A DNA stretch of 64,000 nucleotides from Klebsiella sp. RHBSTW-00484. Lineage in GTDB: Bacteria > Pseudomonadota > Gammaproteobacteria > Enterobacterales > Enterobacteriaceae. The translations under genes were made by a program, and so were the position numbers. Positions 1-7,582 of the stretch are shown piece after piece. Each line of letters opens with the position of its first letter. Position 1 is the first letter of the stretch. The notes beneath the pieces were generated by a model. That model searched no databases and had not been told where the DNA came from. It saw only the letters and a list, made by a program, of their open reading frames with translations. The stretch spans positions 5,084,001 through 5,148,000 of the forward strand of contig NZ_CP055481.1 of assembly GCF_013705725.1 (NCBI RefSeq), read 5' to 3'.

Positions 1-116
1 CTCTTATTTTTATTATTAACAAGATTGGAGAATAATAACTGATAGCAACAGAGGACTGTTTCTTTGACTAATTATCTTTCCCCCAAAGAGATCCACTTTG
101 TATTTTCTAAATAATA

Positions 117-788
117 TCAGAGTACGATACTCACATCTTGTAGCGGTACTGATTCGTATAACTCCCCTTGCACACCCCAAACATCGCATTCTTTTAAATA
201 CTGCAATATTTCATTATCAAATACGCCTGATACGATAATCCTCGGGCAATACTTCATTATATCCTTTAGTAGTACTGGAAAGCTGCTTTTGTAGAATTGA
301 GTACTGAACAAGGTTTCATCAATCTTAACTACTTCAAACATGGTACTAACACCAGTTCTTACATTGTCAACGCCTAGATAATTGAGGAAAAGAGCATTAT
401 TACTATGTGAAAGTGATTTCAGTACTGGATTCTTTAGCCCCTGTTCACTCTTTAGAAAATCCTCTGAGATCTGTAACTTAACATATGGCATTGATTGTAG
501 AAGTACTTGAATGTATGCGTCATGCCTCAAAATCAATGCGGTGCTCTGATCGATATTGAGAGAACAAAACAGTTTATTTTCAAGGAAAAACTCTTCTTCA
601 TTGCTAATGAAATGCATTAAATCAATTAGATAAGCTCTTTTTTCGTGGATAGTCCAGCCCTGAATTATCTCCGCTGGTGCTGGATTAAGCACGTTAAAAC
701 CGTTTTCCTGAAATCTAGTCAGTACTTCCACCCCAAGCAGCTTCTGATCTGTGCTCATTACAGGTTGTGCAAGATACTGTGTGATCAT
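117..788 (-). CDS. Degenerate EAL-domain protein
   Basis: The protein is about 223 residues and consists of a single EAL-type domain with no GGDEF partner, signal peptide or membrane segment. The EAL motif appears as EVLTRF near residue 21, followed by SLNID, an ISEDF strand, VKIDETL and a terminal QGELYESV in place of QGxLxGrP. The DDFG motif that carries metal-binding aspartates is replaced by LNYLG, and the late glutamate segment is altered. It is therefore probably not an active c-di-GMP phosphodiesterase, and may act through protein contact as YdiV does (inference). ATG at 788 has AGGA 8 nt upstream; an ATG three codons earlier is too close to that site. The gene contains five AGTACT hexamers. 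Membership of the EAL fold is fairly sure, the role is not. Confidence 0.75.
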   Translation of the reverse strand: MITQYLAQPVMSTDQKLLGVEVLTRFQENGFNVLNPAPAEIIQGWTIHEKRAYLIDLMHFISNEEEFFLENKLFCSLNIDQSTALILRHDAYIQVLLQSMPYVKLQISEDFLKSEQGLKNPVLKSLSHSNNALFLNYLGVDNVRTGVSTMFEVVKIDETLFSTQFYKSSFPVLLKDIMKYCPRIIVSGVFDNEILQYLKECDVWGVQGELYESVPLQDVSIVL

Positions 789-995
789 CACTACCATCCT
801 GATTTTTTATGTACTGGTTTTTTATTGTACCAGGCTGATCAACTGTTAGCTAATAAGGTTAAAAAATACTCCATTTTTAATTTACGTATGTAATCCCTTA
901 AACTTTCCAGTTCTGTGATGATAGGTCTAAGGTTTGGTTATTTGGCATGTTTAAGGCCAGTAACTAAGCATCATTTGCATTCTCTTATAATAAAT

Positions 996-1030
996 TTGAT
1001 TCCCATTTTACCTAGGTAATTGAGAATCAA
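996..1030. promoter_or_regulatory. Nested palindrome upstream of EAL gene
   Basis: TTGATTC at 996-1002 is mirrored by GAATCAA at 1024-1030. The perfect 12-bp palindrome TTACCTAGGTAA at 1008-1019 lies between them. It sits between the HNH gene and the EAL gene, about 200 bp upstream of the EAL start. It lacks the GC-rich stem and T-run of a terminator, so an operator is more likely; the binding protein is unknown. Confidence 0.4.
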
Positions 1031-1078
1031 TATTTAAGTAAAATAATCACAAAAATAAATCATCACTAACAACACACA

Positions 1079-1798
1079 TTATTTGGAAAGTATTTTAATC
1101 AACTCACTGGGTAACAGTACTTTATTTCCTCTATGTATCATTGCGTGGCAATTAGGGCACAAAGGTATGAGATCATTAATTGGGTCTAAAACATAGCCAG
1201 CACCAACTGTATGCAATGGCTTGATATGGTGCACATGAATGAAATCTTTCCCATGCTTGCCATACGTTTTCTCAAAATTGAAACCACAACACTTACACGT
1301 ATTACCGTGATGTTGGATGCAAGCTTGTCTGGCCTTTGGATCGCGTTCGTAGTAGTTAACTGTTACTTGTGTCTTTGCACCTTCAACAAAACTCTCTCCT
1401 GAAGGAATTTCATCAGGGAATGGATTCGGTAGGAAGTCTGCGTACCATACATAGCCTTCTTTACGAAGATACCGTTTGTTTAATTTACGCTCAAAATCCT
1501 TGATTACAGCAATTTCAGGATTATCCGGGTGTTCTGCGAAAACCATATTGAAGGTGTATAGTTCGTAGCCTTCATGGGCTAACCGGATGTGTTCCAGTGC
1601 CTGTGTGTAGCCAGGTTGTTTTTTGTTGTTTGAGTTAAATTCCCATTTCTCCCGGAGTATTACAGATCGCTCTTGTTCGTTCTCAACATCCCATGAACCA
1701 AAGATGACCATCTTCTTTTCGTGGTTTACAAATGACCAACTCCACGTCCAGTTACTGCAAGTCGCTCCGTGTGACTGGATGAATTGCTTTCTGTTCAT
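1079..1798 (-). CDS. HNH endonuclease, putative type IV restriction enzyme
   Basis: The protein is 239 residues with a C-terminal McrA-like HNH nuclease domain. C168 and C171 pair with C214 and C217 as zinc ligands around the catalytic H188/H190/H191 segment (HVHHIKPL), followed by CPNCHAMIH. The first ~130 residues form a separate domain starting FIQSHGATCSNWTWSWSFV, rich in aromatics. Similar HNH proteins pair the nuclease with a base-recognition domain, so cleavage of modified foreign DNA is plausible but inferred. The start has GGAG 5 nt upstream. A 12-bp palindrome centred on AGTACT (1811-1822) lies just before the ribosome site and could be an operator. No methyltransferase is visible in the window. 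Confidence 0.75.
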   Translation of the reverse strand: MNRKQFIQSHGATCSNWTWSWSFVNHEKKMVIFGSWDVENEQERSVILREKWEFNSNNKKQPGYTQALEHIRLAHEGYELYTFNMVFAEHPDNPEIAVIKDFERKLNKRYLRKEGYVWYADFLPNPFPDEIPSGESFVEGAKTQVTVNYYERDPKARQACIQHHGNTCKCCGFNFEKTYGKHGKDFIHVHHIKPLHTVGAGYVLDPINDLIPLCPNCHAMIHRGNKVLLPSELIKILSK

Positions 1799-2318
1799 AT
1801 CAGCTCCTGCTGAAGTACTTCATTTAGACATTCAACGTTAATCATGTCGTTGTTTGCTATCAGATTCAATGTTTAGATCGTAGTAAGGGCTTAAACAGCC
1901 CGATAACCCCGACAAGGACTTAGTCCGCGTAGATACTTCAAAAAGAGCGAAGCGAACTTTAGGCCACAGGGCCGACACAATTATTATGTGTCAGTACTTT
2001 TAATTGTCTGAGCGAAAGCGAGTAGTAACGCCTTGCGTTGTTTCGAGTACTCGCGAGAAAAACGCAAAGTTAAGATCTATTATTTGTTTTAACAAGGGCA
2101 AGGCCGGAGGCGTTGACCTTCTTATAATGAGTAATAGTAATAAATTCACTTAATAATTAAGGTTATAAATTAAGTTATTTTATTATTATAGTTACCCTAA
2201 TTAATTTAAATATAAAATACCGTTATAAATCAATTAATTAAACTTTGTATGTTACATCCAAAAGGTCCAAAAAATTGGTTTTAGGAATATAGAACCGAAT
2301 CTACCCAAAAAAGTTACC
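1799..2318. other. Structured non-coding region of the element
   Basis: This 520-base stretch has no credible gene. Between about 1880 and 2120 short hairpins are packed closely: GGGCT/AGCCC (1887-1901), GGACT/AGTCC (1916-1926), GACACA/TGTGTC (1974-1992), AACGC/GCGTT (2027-2039) and the palindrome CGAGTACTCG (2044-2053). It is more GC-rich than its surroundings. It is followed by about 180 bases of nearly pure A/T. The 12-mer GTTACCCTAATT occurs at 2191-2202 and again at 2313-2324. An origin of replication, a transfer origin or a structured RNA are all possible; none is shown. Confidence 0.4.
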
Positions 2319-2780
2319 CTAATTCTTTAAACCTGTTAAGTACTCGATCATAGCGTCTAGTGGTTTCTTGCTCTTGATCATCTGGCGTAGTTCGGCTGTC
2401 TGCTGCGTACTGAGATACTGGCTATCGTCCGGTACAAGTAGCTGTACACCCTTCTGGTGAGCATCTCGCATCGCCTTAGAGACTGCCACGCATACACGCT
2501 TATAGACTTTGATACTCTCGGCTGAAAGCGGCCTTGTACGCTTGTTCACTGTACGTAGGTCTAGGTAGTGCCGCACTGTTGCTAAACTGATCTCATTCAT
2601 CGAACGGATCAGATAGAAAATATCGCGTATAGCATACTTCCTACGGCTACTTTTCATTTCACCATCAATTACACTCTTTAGTATGTTACGCCCATCATCA
2701 GTTAGATATACGTAGTTTCTTGTTCCATCGAATAGTAGTACCAGTTCTGAATTGTCATGTTTAATTTCTTTTCTTGCCAT
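2319..2780 (-). CDS. Hypothetical protein of the element
   Basis: I do not recognise this 153-residue protein. It is soluble and rich in charged residues, with a basic stretch MKSSRRKYAIRD near residue 43. A predicted helical segment follows that reads like a small helix-turn-helix region (SLATVRHYLDLRTVNKRTRPLSAE has the spacing but no clear family match). A real gene is supported by AGGA 7 nt before the ATG and by its position in a run of same-strand element genes. The stop codon lies inside the second copy of the 12-bp repeat GTTACCCTAATT. DNA binding is only a guess; it lies next to the structured non-coding region, where a replication or regulatory protein would fit. Confidence 0.55.
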   Translation of the reverse strand: MARKEIKHDNSELVLLFDGTRNYVYLTDDGRNILKSVIDGEMKSSRRKYAIRDIFYLIRSMNEISLATVRHYLDLRTVNKRTRPLSAESIKVYKRVCVAVSKAMRDAHQKGVQLLVPDDSQYLSTQQTAELRQMIKSKKPLDAMIEYLTGLKN

Positions 2781-3279
2781 AAATAATCCTGTAAATCACT
2801 AATTAAGACTGGTCTGATTTGTTCAAGCATTCAGGCCATTTTTATTATTTTGCTTAGATGTTGGCACGGAAATTATTTAATCAGCATCAGTTTATAAAGT
2901 ACTCACAGCGTGAGAAATTTCATCTGCAATCTACTTTTCGATAAAGTCAGGATTTAATTGCCGGTACATCAACACTGCTAAGCAGCAGCTTAAGACCTAT
3001 ATTATACCATATGAATTATATTCGTTTCACTGAATACAAAAAATCAAGTATTAATATTCAAGTATGCCACTAATTTTATATCATCAATTTGTACAGCCAT
3101 AAAAACAACTCCTCCTGTCTGTCTACTAATTACCTTGGCTTGATTTCCTGAATCACTAGGGATAGAAAAATAAATTTGCGAGCAGGAAAGAAAGATGCAG
3201 AATTATTCATTATTTTCTTCATTATGATAAGTTTAGAAAGGTCGTTTCATTCCTGTAAACCGACCTTTTGTCCTTTTTG
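2781..3279. other. AT-rich intergenic region with a terminator hairpin
   Basis: I see no gene in these 500 bases. One AGTACT is at 2898-2903. Near the right end AAAGGTCG (3237-3244) pairs with CGACCTTT (3261-3268). The stem can be extended inward by GTTT/AAAC with one bulge, and T-rich sequence follows on the plus side. It most likely ends transcription of the 125-residue gene, whose stop codon is 12 bases away. Confidence 0.5.
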
Positions 3280-3657
3280 TTATGAATGTTTAGGTGTTGC
3301 GAGTACTTCAAGGTTGTGCACATCGACAATAGACAGAAGCTGCTTCACTGATTCGTATGCCAAGGGAAGTTTCATTACCAATGTTGAGTACATAATGAAC
3401 TTCACTTCGTTATCTTCTATATCGACTTCTGTTATATTGCCATGATCAATATTTAGACCACGATAACAAATCTCGTCGCCCTTCAGATAGATTGTGTGAA
3501 TCCTCTCATCACCTTGATACCGATCCAAAACCTGAATGTAGGCTTTAGCTTCGGTCTTCTTACGTTGGATAGTGACATCGAACCCTGCTAGCTCATTGAA
3601 TAACCGATTGATTTCACTAACAATTGCTGCTGATACCTTACTATTTTTCTTTGACAT
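3280..3657 (-). CDS. Hypothetical protein of the element
   Basis: This is an unrecognised 125-residue protein. The first 35 residues are basic and helical (MSKKNSKVSAAIVSEINRLF). The rest alternates beta-like segments with acidic turns (DHGNITEVDIEDNEVKF) and has no cysteine cluster, signal peptide or membrane segment. Translation is well supported by GAGGGG 7 nt before the ATG. It is followed by a strong hairpin and preceded by 425 bases without a gene, so it is probably its own transcription unit. Its codon use and AT content match the rest of the element rather than the host genes to the right. I can propose no function. Confidence 0.55.
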   Translation of the reverse strand: MSKKNSKVSAAIVSEINRLFNELAGFDVTIQRKKTEAKAYIQVLDRYQGDERIHTIYLKGDEICYRGLNIDHGNITEVDIEDNEVKFIMYSTLVMKLPLAYESVKQLLSIVDVHNLEVLATPKHS

Positions 3658-4082
3658 TTTTTTACCCCTCTAAATTAAAATTCATCTCATGATTTACCTC
3701 CTACGGCTGATGTTTTGTTCGAATGACTATATGTTAACGGGAAAAATTGGCTCGATCAAGGAATAGTAATAATCATTTCATTCATAATAACTTTATATAT
3801 GGTAGTCGAAAGTATCTAAGATTTTTCAGTATCTCCGTACTTTATTGCTAGTACAATCATATAAGATTTCAATAGTATTCCTGTACATCAATATACATTG
3901 CATTGATTTATGATTTTGAGAGTATCTTAGCGTTTAATATGTAAGGACATGATGTAAGGATGTGTGATTTTTTCCTTTTAAATCATAATGTAACACATAC
4001 CATGCCGCTCAGAACTATAAGGTAAGGTGTGATCTTATACAACAAGCTTCGCAGCGTCAGTTCTACGAAGCTAAAATGCTCA
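3658..4082. other. AT-rich gap between element genes
   Basis: No gene is apparent. The words GTAAGGA, GTAAGGA and GTAAGGT occur near 3940, 3954 and 4021, each followed by a G/T-rich run. They could be binding sites for a recombination factor or be chance. The gap must hold the promoter of the 125-residue gene. Confidence 0.3.
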
Positions 4083-5744
4083 CTACTGAATGTGCTCTTG
4101 TAGCACTTTCAGTGCTTCATCTTCCTTAATAACGTTTTCATTGAGAGAATACTGCCGATTGGTTGTGCTGTATGTAACAATCCCACTGTTTGTTTGTATT
4201 ACTATATGATCTTCTTCAACGTACAGATTACCTTGTAGAACACCTGTTTTTGGATTTATGTTAATCCATTGATAATCCTTACATGCGTAATAATCTATAG
4301 ACAAAAGTATAAGTTCATTACTTCTGAATACACTGATTGATTTAATAACTTTACGTAAGCGACTATTGAACTCCTGACGAATAGAAACATTATTAACATC
4401 TTTTAAATCTAAATTAATACTCTCAACAATTTTTTCAAACTCATACACAACATTACCAGCAGCCTTGATTTCGTCAATCCTACCTTCAATCTCACGAATT
4501 TTACCTTCAATATTTTTAAGGATTCTATAATCTCGATCACTTGGTATATCAACACTATCAACTATATGCTGTACTTCAGCACAGTAATTGTTGTGGTAAA
4601 TGAGTTCATCTTGTAAGTTATGTAATTCTAAGTTGTGTTCATCTTCTTTTAAATCTTGTATTTCAAAATGACGTAAATGCTCGATTAAAGCATTCTCAAT
4701 AATTTCATATTTAAATCCTCTAGCATGACACCTGTTATTCCCTGCGGTCGCATAAGAACAACGACCAAAGCGTTTATCTTTATCTACTTGTAGCAAGATG
4801 TGAGCCGTATTACAATGACCACACATAAGCAACCCAGAGAATAAATTATTAGCTCGCCTGTTAATTTTTTTACTTCGACCAGGACTTTTCAATTTTTGCT
4901 GTACAGAATTGAAATCCATTTCGGAGATTATAGCTGGATATATTACCAGCCCATCAAAATTCTTTCGCAAATCAGATTGTGTTCGATGTTTTCCTGTCAC
5001 ACGAACATCATTCAAAACACGGTGAACGTTCCAACTACCCCACGTCTTCCCATTATAAAGCCATTGACGACTATTCAATTCATCGCGGATATATGCCTGA
5101 CCAAAACCTTTAATATATAAATCGAATATTAATCGAATTGATTTCGTATGTTCTATAACTTCAAGGTACTTATTATCTTCAACATATAACCAACTTGGAC
5201 AACGGGCCGTCAGTACTGCTTCTTTTCTAACTACTTTATCAAACCTTTTGTCCCAATTTTTAAGGGAAAGCTTCTGTTTCCGTAATGATTCACGATGGCT
5301 ACGGATCAAACCTGAGCTTATGAGGTTTAAATCCGAATTATTGTGATGCACTATCCCGTTTTCTGCCTCATGGATATTACAGCCAGCCTCGATCAACTGT
5401 AAAAATGACAAAGCTGCCGTTTGCGGGTTGGTTCGGCTAAACCTATCAATATTCTCAATACATAAAACCGCATTTTTGATCTTTCCAGCTTTAACATCCT
5501 CGATAAACGCTAGCAGTACTGAACCCTTAGCAAGATTTGCTCCTGAAAATCCAGACACTCCCTCTGCATTTAGGAAAACAACCGATTCACTACTCAATCC
5601 ATATCCGAGGCCATCACTATCGGAGTATTCATCAACATAGTCCATCAACATTCCCTGCTGGCGGGACATGCCATAACCCCCCTTTTCGGTGGTCTGATGC
5701 CCTGAAGATACCCTACAGTAGCAATAGGCCATTTTAGTTCTCAT
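4083..5744 (-). CDS. Large serine recombinase (integrase)
   Basis: The 553-residue protein has the full architecture of large serine integrases. The N-terminal catalytic domain has YCRVSS with the nucleophile at Ser13 and CIENIDRFSR near residue 95. A recombinase domain covers about 150-300. A zinc ribbon has cysteines at 308, 311, 329 and 339, and a coiled coil spans about 365-430. Enzymes of this family cut and join short att sites via a 5'-phosphoserine link and integrate phages and mobile elements. The gene begins 46 bases from the ppdD remnant and is read away from it, the usual place for an integrase beside its attachment site. ATG at 5744 has GGA 10 nt upstream; an ATG four codons in is an alternative. 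It has two AGTACT sites and low GC, like its neighbours on the left. Confidence 0.93.
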   Translation of the reverse strand: MRTKMAYCYCRVSSGHQTTEKGGYGMSRQQGMLMDYVDEYSDSDGLGYGLSSESVVFLNAEGVSGFSGANLAKGSVLLAFIEDVKAGKIKNAVLCIENIDRFSRTNPQTAALSFLQLIEAGCNIHEAENGIVHHNNSDLNLISSGLIRSHRESLRKQKLSLKNWDKRFDKVVRKEAVLTARCPSWLYVEDNKYLEVIEHTKSIRLIFDLYIKGFGQAYIRDELNSRQWLYNGKTWGSWNVHRVLNDVRVTGKHRTQSDLRKNFDGLVIYPAIISEMDFNSVQQKLKSPGRSKKINRRANNLFSGLLMCGHCNTAHILLQVDKDKRFGRCSYATAGNNRCHARGFKYEIIENALIEHLRHFEIQDLKEDEHNLELHNLQDELIYHNNYCAEVQHIVDSVDIPSDRDYRILKNIEGKIREIEGRIDEIKAAGNVVYEFEKIVESINLDLKDVNNVSIRQEFNSRLRKVIKSISVFRSNELILLSIDYYACKDYQWININPKTGVLQGNLYVEEDHIVIQTNSGIVTYSTTNRQYSLNENVIKEDEALKVLQEHIQ

Positions 5745-5790
5745 ATGTTGCTATTCCGTATTAAACCATAACTATATTTTAGCATAACTC
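5745..5790. mobile_element. Element-chromosome junction (attachment site) in ppdD
   Basis: Host-like sequence begins at about AACTCATGG (5786 onward), which corresponds to the E-L-M codons of the prepilin motif FTLIELMVVI. Bases to the left do not encode the rest of that motif, and a TAA (5785-5787) precedes the Leu codon in frame. The recombination core should lie within a few bases of 5785-5793. The other half-site is beyond the left edge, so the exact core cannot be read here. Confidence 0.75.
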
Positions 5791-6186
5791 ATGGTGGTCA
5801 TTGGGATCATCGCAATTCTCAGCGCTATCGGCATTCCTGCTTACCAGAACTACCTGCGAAAAGCGGCTCTCACCGACATGCTGCAAACCTTTGTACCTTT
5901 TCGCACCGCCATTGAGCTTTGCGCGCTAGAGCACGGAGGATTAACAACCTGTGATGGCGGCAGCAATGGCATCCCCTCACCCGCCACCACGCGTTACGTC
6001 TCGGCAATGAGCATCGCCACCGGCGTTGTCACGCTCACCGGCCAGGAAAGCCTCAATGGCTTAAGCGTCACGATGACACCAAGCTGGGATAACGCTAACG
6101 GCATCACCGGCTGGCAGCGCGTTTGCAGCATTACCGGCGACAGCGCGCTTAAGCAAGCCTGCGAAGACGTATTCCGTTTTAACTGA
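5788..6186 (+). pseudogene. ppdD: ppdD remnant, major type IV prepilin without its leader
   Basis: The reading frame encodes LMVVIGIIAILSAIGIPAYQ and then a complete pilin body to its normal end (EDVFRFN). The missing N-terminus should read approximately MDKQRGFTLIE. It carries the basic leader, the PilD cleavage glycine, the methylated Phe and the Glu5 needed for assembly. A stop codon lies directly upstream in frame and there is no ribosome site before the internal ATG at 5791. No processable pilin can be made from this copy. The cause is the integrated element ending at 5787. The remainder is uninterrupted, so the insertion is probably recent. Confidence 0.9.
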
Positions 6187-6196
6187 GGGTGAGGCA

Positions 6197-7582
6197 ATGA
6201 AAACTGAACAATTGATACCTCTGTGCCAGCGCTACCGGGCATTACTGCTCAATAGCGATGCACACACTATTGCCATCGCCGTTGTTGATGCGCCAGCACC
6301 AGAGCTTATGGAAGCACTACGCTTCGCGACCCAGAAACGAATCGACATTGAGTGCTGGAGTCAGGACCGGATGGACAAACGGCTACAGACACCAGGGATA
6401 GCGGTAGCCCCAATGCATAATGAAGCCTCGGCAAGCGTAGTTGAACAGGTTAATCACATCCTGGAGCAAGCCCTACGTCAACGCGCGTCCGATATTCATA
6501 TCGAACCCGGCGAAAACCACCTGAGAATTCGCCTGCGGGTAGACGGCGTGCTGCACCCGCTTTCGCCTCTGGCCCCGGAGCTTGCCGCACCGATTACGGC
6601 CCGGCTGAAAGTGTTGAGTAATCTGGATATCGCCGAGCACCGCTTACCGCAGGACGGTCAGTTTACTCTTACGCTTGCAGAAAGACCGGTCTCTTTTCGT
6701 ATCGCCACGCTTCCCTGCCGCGGCGGAGAGAAAATCGTTCTGCGTTTATTACACCAGGTCGAACAAGCTCTGGATCTCGAAGCGCTGGGGCTCTCCTCTC
6801 AACAGCTTGCTGACTTTCGCTCGGCGCTTAACCAACCGCAGGGTCTGCTGTTGGTCACAGGCCCAACGGGAAGCGGAAAAACCGTCACCTTATATAGCGC
6901 GCTGCAGGCGAGAAATCGCGATGAGGTCAACATCTGTAGCGTGGAAGATCCGCTGGAGATTCCGATTGTGGGGATGAATCAGACGCAGATTAATCCCCGT
7001 GCCGGGCTAACCTTCCATAGCGTACTGCGCGCCCTGCTGCGTCAGGACCCCGACATCGTAATGGTGGGCGAAATACGCGATGCGGAAACGGCTGAAATTG
7101 CGATAAAAGCGGCGCAAACCGGACACCTGGTCCTCTCTACCTTACACACCAATTCGACCAGCGAAACCCTGGTGCGCCTGCAGCAAATGGGTGTCGCTCG
7201 CTGGATGATCTCATCAGCACTCTCGCTGGTTGTTGCTCAACGCCTTGTGCGCAGATTGTGCCCACACTGTCGCCGGGAAACCGGCAGCTCGGCCGATGTC
7301 CCGCATAGCCTGTGGCCACGAGCGCTTCCTCGCTGGCAGGCTCCAGGCTGCCAGCACTGTTATCACGGCTACTACGGGCGACTGGCGCTATTTGAGCTTT
7401 TACCCGTTAACACCGCGCTACGGCAAGCCATAACTCAGGAGCTTAGCGCTACCGAAATCGAATCCCTGGCGCGAGAAGCGGGAATGATGACGCTGTTTGA
7501 GAGCGGCTGTCTGGCCGTGGAACGAGGACTGACCAGCCTCGAAGAGGTGGTTCGCGTTCTGGGGATCCCACATGGCGACTAA
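6197..7582 (+). CDS. hofB: Type IV pilus assembly ATPase HofB (GspE family)
   Basis: This 461-residue cytoplasmic ATPase powers pilin polymerisation. A short N-terminal domain precedes the secretion ATPase core, with Walker A GPTGSGKT at 222-229, Walker B DIVMVGEIRD at 286-295 and a HLVLSTLHTN His box. A zinc-binding pair of CxxC motifs lies at 355-358 and 385-388, as in PilB/GspE. GAGG precedes the ATG, which is 10 bases after ppdD; hofC overlaps its end by 11 bases. The three genes normally form one operon. Here the upstream promoter and the start of ppdD are cut off by the element, so expression of this intact gene is doubtful. Confidence 0.95.
   Translation: MKTEQLIPLCQRYRALLLNSDAHTIAIAVVDAPAPELMEALRFATQKRIDIECWSQDRMDKRLQTPGIAVAPMHNEASASVVEQVNHILEQALRQRASDIHIEPGENHLRIRLRVDGVLHPLSPLAPELAAPITARLKVLSNLDIAEHRLPQDGQFTLTLAERPVSFRIATLPCRGGEKIVLRLLHQVEQALDLEALGLSSQQLADFRSALNQPQGLLLVTGPTGSGKTVTLYSALQARNRDEVNICSVEDPLEIPIVGMNQTQINPRAGLTFHSVLRALLRQDPDIVMVGEIRDAETAEIAIKAAQTGHLVLSTLHTNSTSETLVRLQQMGVARWMISSALSLVVAQRLVRRLCPHCRRETGSSADVPHSLWPRALPRWQAPGCQHCYHGYYGRLALFELLPVNTALRQAITQELSATEIESLAREAGMMTLFESGCLAVERGLTSLEEVVRVLGIPHGD

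Noticed and set aside
3176..3445. 89-codon plus-strand frame near the 125-residue gene
   Set aside because: It runs through the terminator hairpin and overlaps a gene with a much better ribosome site on the other strand.
3939..4030. GTAAGGA/GTAAGGT words as iterons
   Set aside because: Only three copies, unequal spacing and imperfect match; not enough to call an origin or excisionase site.
1..5790. tRNA gene as integration site or CRISPR array in the element
   Set aside because: No tRNA cloverleaf and no regularly spaced repeats are present; AGTACT spacing is irregular.
5791..6186. An intact small pilin starting at ATG 5791
   Set aside because: It lacks the leader, cleavage site and Glu5 and has no ribosome site; the ATG is the internal Met of LMVVI.
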